Source: Geomonas oryzae
Lineage (GTDB): Bacteria; Desulfobacterota; Desulfuromonadia; Geobacterales; Geobacteraceae
Direction: 5' to 3'
Assembly (NCBI RefSeq): GCF_004117875.1
Contig: NZ_RAHW01000001.1
Coordinates: forward strand, 620,001 to 684,000
DNA length: 64,000 nt
Shown here piece after piece: positions 10,489 through 19,441 of this stretch. The position numbers and the translations under genes are program-made. Position 1 is the stretch's first letter; each line of letters opens with the position of its first letter. The notes under the pieces were generated by a model. That model was not told where the DNA came from. It saw nothing but the letters and a program-made list of their open reading frames with translations, and made no database searches.

Positions 10489-11519
10489 CCCCTTCCGCCT
10501 TGGAGCGGGTAGCGCCCGTATTCCCGCGCCGCCTGTGCTACCTGCTCCAGGGTCCGTTCCGGCACCTGCCAGGGGATCTCTCCGTGCTGGTCGGACAGGA
10601 TGAAGCCACCCCCTTGCGCGGCGGCGTCGATGGCGCCCTTCACCTCGGCTATCGCAGCCGCTTCGTCCCAGGAGCGCATGGCGATACCGTTCAGATTCCC
10701 GAAAACGGTCAGCCTGCCGCAGCAGCGTTTCTTGACCGCGGCGAGATCCTCCTCCCCGCCGACGCCTACCATCACGGTGCCGCTACCCGCCAGGTCCTCT
10801 ACCACACCGAGACACGGTCCGGAGGCGAGGTGGGTGGCGGTGGGGCCCTTGATGGCATTGAGAGCCCTGCGCGCTGCAGGCCAGCCGAAGCGACGATAAA
10901 GGGAGGGGTCTATCATCTTCGGAGAGGCGAGCGGATCGAAATAACAGATGGCGTGGGCCCCGGCGGCGAGCTGTTCGTTGCCCCATGCGGCGCAAAAGGC
11001 GGCGTTCACCTCCATGAGACGTTGCATGAGGTCGGGGCGGTCGAACATGAGGTCCAGGTACGCGTCGAAACCAAGTTGCATGACCGGGAGGGAGAACGGC
11101 GACATGACGACCCCGATGATCGGTACGGAATCCCCCACCGCCTGCCTCAATCCGCGCTGCGCCTCGAGGACCCGGACGAGACCGGGGACATCGGTCACCC
11201 GCGGCGGGGCGAGCGACTCGATGGCGTCCGCCTTCAGCGGAGGGGCGCCCGCGTTGGGTGGTCCGTCGTCCCTGAAAATGGTGCTCCCCCCCCAGGCTTC
11301 CGCCTCGAGCGAGGCATGGAAGAAGGCATAGATGCAGTCGTGTCCGTAACGCCGGAGCATGGCGAGCTGCCCGCGCACCACGTTTTGCGAGCTGGAGAAG
11401 TATTCCTCGATGGAAAGCCCGAGCTCCCTGGCGCCATGCAGGGTGAGGAGCAGGAAGAGCGGGACCCGGTCCGGTTCACGGTGCGACAAGGCGGTAAGGA
11501 CGCGTTCCATGCTGGTCAC
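10485..11519 (-). CDS. UroD-family corrinoid methyltransferase-like protein (MtaA/CmuA type)
   Basis: A 344-residue protein of the uroporphyrinogen decarboxylase superfamily, in the branch that contains corrinoid:cofactor methyltransferases. It begins MTSMERVLTALSHREPDRVP, the usual UroD-like opening, and has the central FDPLASPKMI and HLASGPC elements; the latter is a candidate zinc site with later cysteines (KKRCCG). It lies between a corrinoid-protein gene and a sensor kinase, overlapping each by four bases, so it almost certainly works with the corrinoid partner rather than in heme synthesis. The methyl donor and acceptor cannot be read from the sequence. Confidence 0.82.
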   Translation of the reverse strand: MTSMERVLTALSHREPDRVPLFLLLTLHGARELGLSIEEYFSSSQNVVRGQLAMLRRYGHDCIYAFFHASLEAEAWGGSTIFRDDGPPNAGAPPLKADAIESLAPPRVTDVPGLVRVLEAQRGLRQAVGDSVPIIGVVMSPFSLPVMQLGFDAYLDLMFDRPDLMQRLMEVNAAFCAAWGNEQLAAGAHAICYFDPLASPKMIDPSLYRRFGWPAARRALNAIKGPTATHLASGPCLGVVEDLAGSGTVMVGVGGEEDLAAVKKRCCGRLTVFGNLNGIAMRSWDEAAAIAEVKGAIDAAAQGGGFILSDQHGEIPWQVPERTLEQVAQAAREYGRYPLQGGRG

Positions 11520-12184
11520 GGCTCACCTCCGGATACCCGTTTGAGTGCCGGGAGCACCTGAGAGGCGGCGGCGCAGCAGAAATCGGCGCCTACCTCGTCG
11601 CAAAGCGACGGGTCGAGCCGGAAAGGAGCCCCTCCGACGATGATACGGCAGCTGACTCCTGCCCGGTCCAGCTTGTCGCGCACCTCGCGCACCTTGAGGG
11701 CCGAGGGGAGCATGAGCGCCGAGATGAGGAGCACCCGGACCGAGTCCTCCTGCACCCGCCGCACCAGTTCCGCGGCGGTCACCGTGCCGTAGTCGAGGTA
11801 ATCGACGCCGCCCCCCCTGAGCACGAACCCTACGAGACGCTTGCCGAGGAGGTGGTAGTCCTCCAAAACCGCGAGGGCGACGCGGTCCTCACTTTTACGG
11901 TTCGGGGGAGCGCCGCGGAAGGATTGTTCCATGAAATCCTCGCACAGCCGCCCGCTCATGTACACGTGGGACAGCGAGAGTTCGCCGCGATCCCATTTCT
12001 CGCCGATGCCGGCAAGGGCCGGGGTGATGAACTGTTCGCAGAAAAAAAGGGGGGTAAGACCGGAGGCCGAGTAGATCCGCTGCAGGGCGAGCCGGTCCAT
12101 GTTGACCAGGGCGAGCTCAAGGAGATCGGCGGATGGACGGGCAGATACGTCAGATAGGTGGCCGGTGGGGTACGACACAATCAT
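11516..12184 (-). CDS. corrinoid (B12-binding) protein
   Basis: A 222-residue methyltransferase-type corrinoid protein. The N-terminal helical cap (about residues 18-95) has PLFFCEQFITPALAGIGEKW. The Rossmann B12-binding domain has the base-off/His-on motif DYHLLG, then SAL (ISALMLPS) and GGAP. All three conserved cobalamin contacts are present, so it should bind cofactor. It is the first gene of a three-gene operon with the UroD-like methyltransferase and the hybrid kinase, each joined by an ATGA overlap. No cobalamin riboswitch was seen upstream. Confidence 0.88.
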   Translation of the reverse strand: MIVSYPTGHLSDVSARPSADLLELALVNMDRLALQRIYSASGLTPLFFCEQFITPALAGIGEKWDRGELSLSHVYMSGRLCEDFMEQSFRGAPPNRKSEDRVALAVLEDYHLLGKRLVGFVLRGGGVDYLDYGTVTAAELVRRVQEDSVRVLLISALMLPSALKVREVRDKLDRAGVSCRIIVGGAPFRLDPSLCDEVGADFCCAAASQVLPALKRVSGGEP

Positions 12185-12619
12185 GTATCACTCCGGATAG
12201 CAAGTTGCGCAGTAAGAACTCAGTCAACATCTGTCAAAACGTAGGAAGAACGGAAAGCTGTGTAGGATTTTGTAACAAGGTACACCCGCCTCTACCAATA
12301 GTCCATCTAAAAATCGTCCAATGTTCCAATAATCGCCGGTGCTTATCGTGGCTCTGTCACTTTTTTTCATTTCCTGTGAGTGGAATCACGATTCAGAGAC
12401 AGTGACTTCGGGCCTAGGCCTCCCTTTCAGGTCGCGTCGAAGCCGAGACGGGCAGAACCATAGGTGGAAATTCCCCCAGGGAGTGCGGGAAAACCTATCC
12501 AAAACATTAAAGATCACGGTGCAATGTCCGATAGGAAAAGAACAGGCACCGGTTTTGGTCATTCCGAGCGGGCGCCAACTGAAGCGGCGTCGGGTTCCGG
12601 CGCGAAGGGAGCTTATTAC
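12185..12619. other. intergenic region between divergent corrinoid operon and chemoreceptor
   Basis: About 435 bases that must carry both promoters. It is AT-richer near 12220-12360. I see no riboswitch consensus, no convincing -35/-10 pair and no repeat of the families found elsewhere in the window. Confidence 0.5.
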
Positions 12620-13738
12620 ATGAAACTCTTCGGCAATTCCTGCAAGACGCAGGTCGACGATCAGGCTGCGGAAATCGCGAAGCTCACACAGATGCTCGAC
12701 AACGTCGACAACATCGTCATGCTCTGCGACACCACCAACGACAACAACATCTTCTACATGAACCGGCAGGCGCGGGCCCTCATGCAGCAGCACCGCACGG
12801 CTCTGAACGCGGGGTTACGCGGGGCCGACGTGGCCAACGCGGAAGGGAAGAGCATCCACCAGTACCACAAGGACCCGGGGCGCATCCGCAACATCTTCGC
12901 CAACGCCCGCGCCAAGATGCCGCACAAGGCGGAGATCCCCATCGGGGATGTGACGCTGCGCACCACTACCTATCCCATCTGGGACAGCAAGGACCCCTCG
13001 AAGGTGCTCTGTTTCATGGCGTGCTGGAACGACATCACCGCGGAGAAGGCGGTGGAGCAGCACCAGCGCGATTCCATAGAGCGCAAGGAGTACCTGGAAA
13101 ACCGGGTTACCCAGATCGCCACCGCCATGGAAGAGATGAGCATGACGGTGAACGAGGTGGCGCGCAGCACGGTCGACGCCGCCGATTCGGCCACCAAAGT
13201 GCTGACTAACGCACGGGAGGGGCAGGACGTGGTGAATCGTGCCGTCACCGAGATGCGCAAGGTGGCTGAGATCGTACGGAGTTCGGCGGGGATCGTGGGA
13301 AACCTGGGGGACAAGTCGGCGCGCATCGGCGAGTTCGTCGCGGTGATCAACGACATCGCGGACCAGACGAACCTCCTTGCGTTGAATGCAGCCATCGAGG
13401 CGGCACGCGCCGGCGAACAGGGGCGCGGCTTCGCGGTGGTGGCCGACGAGGTGCGCAGTCTGGCCGACCGCACCGTGGCCTCGACGAAGCAGATCCGGCT
13501 CATGGTCGACGAGATACAGAAGGAGACCGCCCTGGCGGTCGATTCGATCGAGAAGGGTAAGAACGAGGCGGAGGTAAGCGAGGCGCTCTCGCACCAGGTG
13601 GACGCCTCGCTGACGAACATCGTGCTCTCCATAGAGGAGATCGAACACGTTATCGCGCAGATCGCCACGGCGAGCGAGGAGCAGGCGGCAACCTCCACCA
13701 CCATCGCCAGCAACCTCGAGGAGATCGTGCGCGGCTAG
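12620..13738 (+). CDS. soluble methyl-accepting chemotaxis-type protein with PAS domain
   Basis: A 372-residue cytoplasmic chemoreceptor with no membrane segments. The N-terminal PAS-like domain covers about residues 20-150 ([27 protein letters not shown] ... [20 protein letters not shown]). A short MCP signalling domain with the hairpin tip follows: [38 protein letters not shown], split here only for reading. The start is set at ATG 12620 (MKLFGNSCK), which has GAAGGGAG upstream; longer in-frame extension to 12464 is possible. It likely feeds a CheA pathway that is not a motility pathway by necessity. A strong terminator follows. Confidence 0.87.
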   Translation: MKLFGNSCKTQVDDQAAEIAKLTQMLDNVDNIVMLCDTTNDNNIFYMNRQARALMQQHRTALNAGLRGADVANAEGKSIHQYHKDPGRIRNIFANARAKMPHKAEIPIGDVTLRTTTYPIWDSKDPSKVLCFMACWNDITAEKAVEQHQRDSIERKEYLENRVTQIATAMEEMSMTVNEVARSTVDAADSATKVLTNAREGQDVVNRAVTEMRKVAEIVRSSAGIVGNLGDKSARIGEFVAVINDIADQTNLLALNAAIEAARAGEQGRGFAVVADEVRSLADRTVASTKQIRLMVDEIQKETALAVDSIEKGKNEAEVSEALSHQVDASLTNIVLSIEEIEHVIAQIATASEEQAATSTTIASNLEEIVRG

Positions 13739-13777
13739 AACCCACTCCCGCCTCTAACCTCCTTGAGACGGGCTTGG

Positions 13778-13822
13778 GGAACCCCCGCCGGACCCGGTAT
13801 CCGGCGGGGGTTCTTTGTCTTT
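13778..13822 (+). terminator. Rho-independent terminator after the chemoreceptor gene
   Basis: The arms GAACCCCCGCCGGA and TCCGGCGGGGGTTC, separated by a short loop, are followed by TTTGTCTTTT. Confidence 0.88.
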
Positions 13823-13879
13823 TACTCGCCCCCTTGGTAGAAACAGCAGCCTTCAGCCCCACGAAGTGCCGCACATGAC

Positions 13880-14034
13880 CTCGCGCTCCCCCCTTCGCAA
13901 AGGGGGGGACGTGCGGCCTACTGCTCCTCTTAATGGGATCGGTCGCCCTGTATACCCGAAATTTCCTGATGAACCTTCGCAAAGGGGGAACCTGCCCCAC
14001 GTAGCCTTGGCGAATGGGGGAACGTAAGGGCCTT
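13880..14034. repeat. family A REP element and degenerate copies
   Basis: CCCCCCTTCGCAAAGGGGGG, followed by GACGTGCGGCC, is a small palindrome that recurs at 15.9, 29.7, 41.0, 43.9 and 53.1 kb. Degenerate versions (TTCGCAAAGGGGGAACC, GGCGAATGGGGGAACGTAAGGGCC) follow in tandem here. A fragment near 13964-13980 matches the ends of the composite element at 40.8 kb. The whole space between the convergent chemoreceptor and cytochrome genes is built from this material. Confidence 0.75.
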
Positions 14035-14038
14035 ATCT

Positions 14039-14845
14039 CTACCGCTGGGCGTCGCGCAAAAGGGTTAGGAGGCGCTCCAGGTCTGCCGGTTCGAGGGGGA
14101 CCGGGCGCATCGGGGTGAAGGGACGCTCCCGCCTCGGGTTTTCGAGCCACTTTTTCAGCGACCGCTCCTCCCATGCTGCTCCATTTGGGGCCGTCTTCGG
14201 GTAGTAACGGGTGAAAAGCCCGGAAAGGTTCGGCGCCACGCTGCCGCGCCCCAGCCCCCCATGGGTCGCGGTGAGGGCACGGTGGCAGGGTCCGCACCGC
14301 TTGCCGAAGATGTCCTCCTCTTCCCGCTCCCGCTTGAAATGCACCACCTGGGGCGGCTCTCCCCTCTTTTCTCCATTTACCCCCGCCCGGCGCGCTCCCG
14401 CGAGTATCGCACTCACCAACGCCGCTCTTTGCGCCTCGTCGAACTGGAACTGCGGCATCATGAGCGCCGGCACCCTGATCGCCTCGGAGATCTCCTGCGC
14501 CGTGGTCCCTTCCGGAAGCCGGTCCAGGTTGCCGGCCAGGCGGTTCCCGTCTCCCGCCGAGGTATGACAGCGACGGCAGGCGAAGGTGTCCATGAGCCGG
14601 CGCCCCTTTTCCAGCGGCGCGGACCCCGGCACGGCAAACCAGGCGAAGCGTCCCTGAATCAGACCGTGGTGCGCGATGCGCGCGCGATCGGATCGGGGGT
14701 CGCCACGGTGACAGTCGACGCATTTACCGAGCTTCTGGTAGTGGGGACGATGGCACTTGAGACAGGAGATCCCCGCACCCTGGGCAGCACCGCACAGGCA
14801 CAGAAGCAGTGCGAGCGTGATCAGAAGGGGGCGACGAACTGCCAA
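14039..14845 (-). CDS. tetraheme c-type cytochrome, last gene of the ext bc-type unit
   Basis: A 268-residue secreted cytochrome with four CXXCH motifs (CLKCH, CVDCH, CRRCH, CGPCH). The signal peptide is RRPLLITLALLLCLCGAAQG. The start is taken as TTG 14845, because GAGGTG lies just upstream and the frame upstream of it is the coding region of the previous gene, which this one overlaps by 25 bases. The C-terminal part resembles cytochrome c domains with LSGLF and a final LERLLTLLRD helix. It closes the six-gene run that I equate by order with extM-R / cbcM-R. It probably accepts electrons from the membrane bc complex. Confidence 0.78.
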   Translation of the reverse strand: MAVRRPLLITLALLLCLCGAAQGAGISCLKCHRPHYQKLGKCVDCHRGDPRSDRARIAHHGLIQGRFAWFAVPGSAPLEKGRRLMDTFACRRCHTSAGDGNRLAGNLDRLPEGTTAQEISEAIRVPALMMPQFQFDEAQRAALVSAILAGARRAGVNGEKRGEPPQVVHFKREREEEDIFGKRCGPCHRALTATHGGLGRGSVAPNLSGLFTRYYPKTAPNGAAWEERSLKKWLENPRRERPFTPMRPVPLEPADLERLLTLLRDAQR

Positions 14846-15237
14846 TTGGCACCTCGGAAGTACATGGCGACTGCGGTAAGTGCGAGAACGGCGGCAAAGA
14901 CGGTAAGGGCGAGGAGATCGAGGGCGCGCCGCTTTCTCGCAAACCAGGAGGCTCCCTCGGTCGGGGCACCGGGGACGAGCCAGGGAAGGGCAACGAAGGA
15001 GGCGGCGAGGAGCACGACGAGGTAGATCAGGTATTTCGAGTAGCTGACCAGTTCCTGAATCCAGAGGAGAAACCATGCGGACTTCACCGGATTCGGAACC
15101 CGGGCGAGGTTCGCCTGCTCCTGGAGGGGAGCCGGTACCAGAAAGGCGAGCGCCAGGAGCAGCAGGACGGTGAGCGCGAAGGCTGCCTTGACCGGCCTGA
15201 AAAAATGCGGTGATGACTTTAGGTAGCCTCGTTTCAT
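14821..15237 (-). CDS. extQ: b-type cytochrome subunit (PetD/subunit IV-like) ExtQ
   Basis: A 138-residue membrane protein with three hydrophobic helices (about residues 17-35, 60-85 and 105-128). It corresponds to the C-terminal half of cytochrome b in split cytochrome b6f-like complexes: VPAPLQEQANLARVPNPVKSAW includes the quinol-site-like P-x-P-E/Q region. It lacks heme-ligating histidine pairs, as expected. It overlaps the cytochrome b gene by four bases (ATGA), so the two halves are coupled. The symbol rests on gene order relative to Rieske and cytochrome b in ext operons as I remember the naming. Confidence 0.75.
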   Translation of the reverse strand: MKRGYLKSSPHFFRPVKAAFALTVLLLLALAFLVPAPLQEQANLARVPNPVKSAWFLLWIQELVSYSKYLIYLVVLLAASFVALPWLVPGAPTEGASWFARKRRALDLLALTVFAAVLALTAVAMYFRGANWQFVAPF

Positions 15238-15854
15238 AGGTAGGGGAGCACCCCCTTGTTTTTCCTGATCCGGTAGAAGTGCAGGGCACTCAAAAGGAAG
15301 AGCGCGCCCGGGATCATGAGGATGTGCAGCACGTAAAAGCGCAAAAGCGACATGGCCTCACCCACCCCGTCGGGCACGAGCACCGAGCGGAGCGCGCCCC
15401 CAAGCGGCATGATGTGCAAAAGCTCCATGCCGGTCTGCGTGGCCCAGAGGGCTAGTTGGTCCATCGGGAGGAGGTACCCGGTGTACCCCTCGAACACCGC
15501 CAGGAAAAAGAGCGCGCAACCGATCACCCAGTTCATCTGGCGCGGCTTTTCGTAGGCACCGGTCAACACGACGCGCAGCGTGTGCAGCATGATGAGCACC
15601 AAAAAGGTGTGGCTCGCAAGGCGGTGCAGGCTCCTGAGGTAGCGCCCCCCCCACACGGACGACTCCAAAAGGAGAATGGACGGGTAGGCCGCGGGGGGCG
15701 TCGGCTGGTAATAGAACAGAAGAAGCCCTCCCGAGGCGACCAGTAGGACGAGGCAGGTGAAGGCGAGCCCTCCCAGGCAAAAGGTGTAGGAAAGGGTCAG
15801 GTTCCTCTCGAGCACCGCACGCGGGAATAGATGTTTGATGAAATCCTTGATCAC
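15234..15854 (-). CDS. extP: cytochrome b6-like diheme membrane subunit ExtP
   Basis: A 206-residue protein with four transmembrane helices, the N-terminal half of a split cytochrome b. Paired heme-b ligands are visible: SLHRLASH plus IMLHTLR in helix 2, and YVLHILMIPGALFLLSALHFYRI in helix 4. The sequence EGYTGYLLPMDQLALWAT is the quinol-oxidation region. The GTG at 15854 is preferred because GGAG lies upstream; TTG 15869 is an in-frame alternative. With the Rieske protein and subunit IV it forms a menaquinol-oxidising complex that would pass electrons to the multiheme cytochromes encoded around it. Confidence 0.82.
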   Translation of the reverse strand: MIKDFIKHLFPRAVLERNLTLSYTFCLGGLAFTCLVLLVASGGLLLFYYQPTPPAAYPSILLLESSVWGGRYLRSLHRLASHTFLVLIMLHTLRVVLTGAYEKPRQMNWVIGCALFFLAVFEGYTGYLLPMDQLALWATQTGMELLHIMPLGGALRSVLVPDGVGEAMSLLRFYVLHILMIPGALFLLSALHFYRIRKNKGVLPYL

Positions 15855-15914
15855 GTGTAGCTGCTCCAATTCCGTGATTTTACTCCGCTGCTCACTTGGA
15901 TGCCGTGGCTACCT

Positions 15915-15968
15915 CGGCTAAATCCCCCCTGCCCCCCCTTCGCAAAGGGGGGAACGTAAGGGCCTCAT
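15915..15968. repeat. family A REP element
   Basis: CCCCCCTTCGCAAAGGGGGG, preceded by AAATCCCCCCTGC and followed by AACGTAAGGGCC, lies in the gap between the Rieske and cytochrome b genes. It could fold in the shared mRNA. Confidence 0.8.
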
Positions 15969-15988
15969 TGTTTGGAGACTGTTCGCCT

Positions 15989-16381
15989 CTACACCTTTAC
16001 GTGGTAGCTGTCTCCCACTTGCGTCACCTCGTAGCGTTTGAGCGCCCGATCGGCGGGGCCTTTCAGCACCCTCCCCTCCCGGTCGAAGGCCGAGCCGTGG
16101 CAGGGACAGACGAGTCCGGTGGGAGTCACGTTCACCGTGCACCCGAGATGGGTGCAGACGAGGTCCAGGGCGTAGACCCTCCCGCCGTCGCGCATCAGAG
16201 CGATACGTGCCTCGCGGAAAACGAGCGCTCCGTCCTGCGGCAGCTCTTCCCGCGTCACGGTGAGGATGGTCTGCTTGCGCTTTACCCGCGGCGTGAGGAA
16301 CCTGGAAAGGCCCCATCCCCCGACGGCGAGCGCGATCAGGGCGCCGAGGAAGTTTCGACGTGATTGACGAGGCTCTGCCAT
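15989..16381 (-). CDS. extO: Rieske [2Fe-2S] subunit ExtO
   Basis: A 130-residue Rieske protein. The start MAEPRQSRRNFLGALIALAVG carries a twin-arginine signal/anchor (SRRNFLG). Cluster motifs are CTHLGC (about residues 84-89) and CPCHGSAF (about 99-106), giving the two Cys and two His ligands. The C-terminus is short, as in b6f-type Rieske proteins. I chose ATG 16381 over a longer frame because it has GGAGAA upstream and begins the Tat motif correctly. It overlaps the 3' end of the decaheme cytochrome gene by 46 bases, showing tight operon packing. Confidence 0.85.
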   Translation of the reverse strand: MAEPRQSRRNFLGALIALAVGGWGLSRFLTPRVKRKQTILTVTREELPQDGALVFREARIALMRDGGRVYALDLVCTHLGCTVNVTPTGLVCPCHGSAFDREGRVLKGPADRALKRYEVTQVGDSYHVKV

Positions 16382-17598
16382 TTCTCCAGGTATCCCCTTT
16401 GGTACGCGGTCGTCTTCCTGCTCATCTCCCGGTAGCGCGCCTGCGGGTAGAAAGCGCCGTTTGCCACCTCTTGTCCCGTCGCATCCCAGAAGGAGGGAAG
16501 GGTCATCCCCTCGGCGGCCGGACGGTAGATCCGCTCCTCCTCGCGCTCGAGCACGAAACGGCGCGGGTTGTCGTGGCACCCCTCGCACATGACGCTCCCG
16601 CGCCGCACGGTGTGCGGGAAGAACGCCTTCCACTGCGCCGCGAGGAGGCGGTTTTCATCCCAGATGGCCCGGTCGTGTCGGATATCGGTGAAGTACGCGA
16701 TGAACTGCGGCCGGATCGGGCTCACCCTCCCCTGCCGGTTCAGACCGAGCGGCGGCGCGTCCTGCCTTCTCAGGTAGGTGCTCTTCACGTACTCCTCGGC
16801 GGCCTGGTCCCGGCGCACCCGGTACCGCTCTTTCGACGGGCTGTCGCTGTCGAAGCGCAGGTAAAAGGTGCCGTACTCCTGGGGCGACCAGGCGGAGTGG
16901 CAGGCGTAACACTCCATCTTCTCCAGGTGGGCCGCGATGCGGTGCTCCGGGATGTTTCGCTTCGGCTCGTGGCACTCCCGGCATCCCTTGGCGCTCTTTT
17001 TACCCGCGGCGAGGCTCGCCATGGTGTGACAGGCGGCGCAGGCAAGCCCCGCCTCGGCGTGCACGTCCGGGGTCATCTTCAGGTACGCCTCGCCGTAGGC
17101 CACCTCGCCGCGCTGGTAGCGCATGCTGTCCTCGCGCGGCGCCATGCCGTAGTAGTCGGTCCCGACGAAGTACCCTTTGTGGCAGGTAAAGCAGTCGCGG
17201 TCCTTCGGTTTCGCGATCTCGTGCCCCTTGGCGCCGTGGCAGTCGGTACACCCTTTCAGGTGGCAGGCGTTGCAGTTCTTGGCGAAGAAGTCGGGGTCGG
17301 CTTTGCCCCAGCTCCGGGCGACGAAGTCGCGCTCCCCCTTGCGGCTCCCCATGGCCTTGCCGAAGAGCGCCGCGTATCCCTTGTGGCAGCCGACGCAGCC
17401 GGCGGCACCGCTCTCGCGGGAGGCGGGGTCGGCAAGGGTCTTAGCCTCGTCCAGATGACAGGATAGGCAGGGAAGACCGCGGTGCGCCCCCTTCACCGTC
17501 TTCTTGTGGCAGACGGTGCAGTTCTCGGCAGCGAGCGCGGGGAGCGCGCTAAGGAGCAGAGAGAAGGCGACGATGCAGCGCATCATGAAGCGCACCAT
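16336..17598 (-). CDS. decaheme c-type cytochrome of the ext unit
   Basis: A 420-residue secreted cytochrome. After the signal peptide (residues 1-23, ending ALA) I count ten CXXCH motifs: nine in the first 225 residues (CTVCH, CLSCH, CVGCH, CNACH, CTDCH, CFTCH, CAACH, CRECH, CYACH) and one later (CEGCH). The C-terminal third repeats a pattern also present in the 12-heme neighbour (GLNRQGRVSPIRPQF versus ALNQRGKISTVTP), so the two are paralogous in that region. AAGGAG precedes ATG 17598. The gene overlaps both neighbours (50 and 46 bases). Its position matches the second gene of the extM-R / cbcM-R order. Confidence 0.85.
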   Translation of the reverse strand: MVRFMMRCIVAFSLLLSALPALAAENCTVCHKKTVKGAHRGLPCLSCHLDEAKTLADPASRESGAAGCVGCHKGYAALFGKAMGSRKGERDFVARSWGKADPDFFAKNCNACHLKGCTDCHGAKGHEIAKPKDRDCFTCHKGYFVGTDYYGMAPREDSMRYQRGEVAYGEAYLKMTPDVHAEAGLACAACHTMASLAAGKKSAKGCRECHEPKRNIPEHRIAAHLEKMECYACHSAWSPQEYGTFYLRFDSDSPSKERYRVRRDQAAEEYVKSTYLRRQDAPPLGLNRQGRVSPIRPQFIAYFTDIRHDRAIWDENRLLAAQWKAFFPHTVRRGSVMCEGCHDNPRRFVLEREEERIYRPAAEGMTLPSFWDATGQEVANGAFYPQARYREMSRKTTAYQRGYLEKWQSLVNHVETSSAP

Positions 17599-19441
17599 GG
17601 TCCAGCTCCTTTTTATAGATGGGATCGGCCGCCTTGTCGTGACAGACGAGGCAGAGGTTCACCGCCAGGGCGCGCCGCACCTCGACGCCGTTCAAGGGGC
17701 GGGAGCGCTCACGGGTGATCGCCGAGTAGGCGCGCACCTTGCCGTCCTGCAGGGTGAGAAAGCCGTCCAGCGGCTTGTCCGCCGACTGCTCGCAGATCAT
17801 GGTCCCCTCGATGCTGCGGCCGGAGACGACGTGCTGGCCGAAACCGAGGAAGGCGGGGTTGCCGTGGCACTCGCCGCACCGTATCGCTTTCTTGCCGGTG
17901 TTGTGGGAGTAAAAGGGGGCGAAGCGGAGCTGCTGCTTCCCCTTGAAGCGCGCCACGTACTCGTTTTTCGAGACGCTGCCGTCCGGCTCCACCACAGAGA
18001 CGAAGGTCTGGCACCCCGGCGTCACCGTCGAGATCTTGCCGCGCTGGTTCAGGGCGAGCGGGAAGGGGTAAAGCATCCGGTAGTCCTCCTTCTCGCTGAA
18101 GCGCCCCTGGGTTTCAACCCCCTTCACGAAGTCCATGGCGGTGCCGGACCTGTCGTAGGTCGTGTGGCAGCCGTAGCACTGGACCACGGTGCGGGAGTGG
18201 CACGAGTAGCACTCAAGCCGCCCGTGCCCTACGACGGTATGCTCCGGCGTTCCGGTGACGACCCGGCTTTTGAACAGCTTGCCGCTGCGCTTGCCCAGCA
18301 CCCATACCGCACCGTCGCGGTAGAAGACGTTCGAGTAGCTCCTCCCCTTCGCGGTGACGATCATCTTCATCCCGGGGCGCATCGGCATCCGGTACCCGGC
18401 GGACTCGCGCAGCGCCTCGTCGTGCTCGGAGACGATCTCCCTGTAACGCGGCGGTTTCGCCCCGCCGTGGCAGTCCTCGCAGGCGATCTCGGTCTGCAGG
18501 TACATGTTGCGGTAGGAGTAGCCGTCCCCCATCAGATCGCGCGAGGTGTGGCAGTCGATGCAGTCCATCCCCGCCGTAAAATGCACGTCCTGTGCGATGT
18601 GGGTCAGGTTCCTGTTGCCGCTCGCCATGACCGGGCCGGGGCGCCCTCCCCTGGTAGGCACGAGCGAATTGTTGCCGTCGTTCAGCCCCTGGTAGGAATA
18701 GGCGATGCGACCGCTTCGGTTGTGGCAGCGCGAGCAGACCTCGTTGCCGGGCAGCCGCTCCATGGCGTGGCTCGCCGCGTAAGGTCCCCTACCCCGCACC
18801 GTGGCGTCCTTCCCTTCGTACTGCGCCCGCTCGTTGTACGGGAAGTGGCAGGCGGCGCATCCCGAGGCGTGGCTTGCACCGTAGACGTCGCCGCTCTCGC
18901 GTGCCACGTGGCACTGGGAGCAGAACTTCCGGTAGAGCTCGCCCGATACGTGGTTAAGCTCGGCGACCGGCTTCAAGCGCTGCGCCTTTCCTTCCGGGTC
19001 GTAGACCTCGCCGCCGCGGCTGCTGAAGAGTTCCCCGTCCGGTCCTTCCCAGGTGAGGTTTATGTTCCGGATCATCCCGGTCGTGGTGTACATGAGGTTC
19101 GACTTGACCCGGTCGAGCTGGTAGAGGTGGCAGGAGCCGCAGGTCCCGTCCCAGTGCTCGGGTGCTGAGGGGTTGCTCCGCCCGTGCATGCCGCGGTGCG
19201 CCGCCTCCTTCTCCCGGGCGAGCGGGTCGCCGCCGTGACACGGGACGCAATCGGGGTGCGCGGCAGAGACATGCTCGATCTTCGCGTGGCAGGAGAGGCA
19301 GTTCTCCCGTTGCGTCCCCTTTCCGGCGCAGCCGGCGGCGGTAAGAACGAGGAACGCAAGGAGCAGTTTGCCGAACCTCCCCCCTCCCGACCTCCCCCCG
19401 GAGGGGGGAGTCCGATATTTTCCGCTCTCTGTCACCTTCAT
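17549..19441 (-). CDS. dodecaheme c-type cytochrome lipoprotein of the ext unit
   Basis: A 630-residue protein with twelve CXXCH motifs (CLSCH, CVPCH, CGSCH, CSQCH, CAACH, CSRCH, CIDCH, CEDCH, CYSCH, CYGCH, CGECH, CLVCH) and a lipobox LTAAGC, so it is lipid-anchored. The N-terminal region before the hydrophobic stretch, PPSGGRSGGGR, is encoded by a GC-rich palindrome of REP family C, an odd origin for a signal-peptide n-region. The start is therefore uncertain: ATG 19441 is used, ATG 19477 is possible, and a start inside the repeat cannot be ruled out. It is the first gene of the bc-complex unit, 150 bases after the extKL stop. In named ext operons this could be the lipoprotein cytochrome called ExtS or ExtM. 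Confidence 0.8.
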   Translation of the reverse strand: MKVTESGKYRTPPSGGRSGGGRFGKLLLAFLVLTAAGCAGKGTQRENCLSCHAKIEHVSAAHPDCVPCHGGDPLAREKEAAHRGMHGRSNPSAPEHWDGTCGSCHLYQLDRVKSNLMYTTTGMIRNINLTWEGPDGELFSSRGGEVYDPEGKAQRLKPVAELNHVSGELYRKFCSQCHVARESGDVYGASHASGCAACHFPYNERAQYEGKDATVRGRGPYAASHAMERLPGNEVCSRCHNRSGRIAYSYQGLNDGNNSLVPTRGGRPGPVMASGNRNLTHIAQDVHFTAGMDCIDCHTSRDLMGDGYSYRNMYLQTEIACEDCHGGAKPPRYREIVSEHDEALRESAGYRMPMRPGMKMIVTAKGRSYSNVFYRDGAVWVLGKRSGKLFKSRVVTGTPEHTVVGHGRLECYSCHSRTVVQCYGCHTTYDRSGTAMDFVKGVETQGRFSEKEDYRMLYPFPLALNQRGKISTVTPGCQTFVSVVEPDGSVSKNEYVARFKGKQQLRFAPFYSHNTGKKAIRCGECHGNPAFLGFGQHVVSGRSIEGTMICEQSADKPLDGFLTLQDGKVRAYSAITRERSRPLNGVEVRRALAVNLCLVCHDKAADPIYKKELDHGALHDALHRRLLSAP

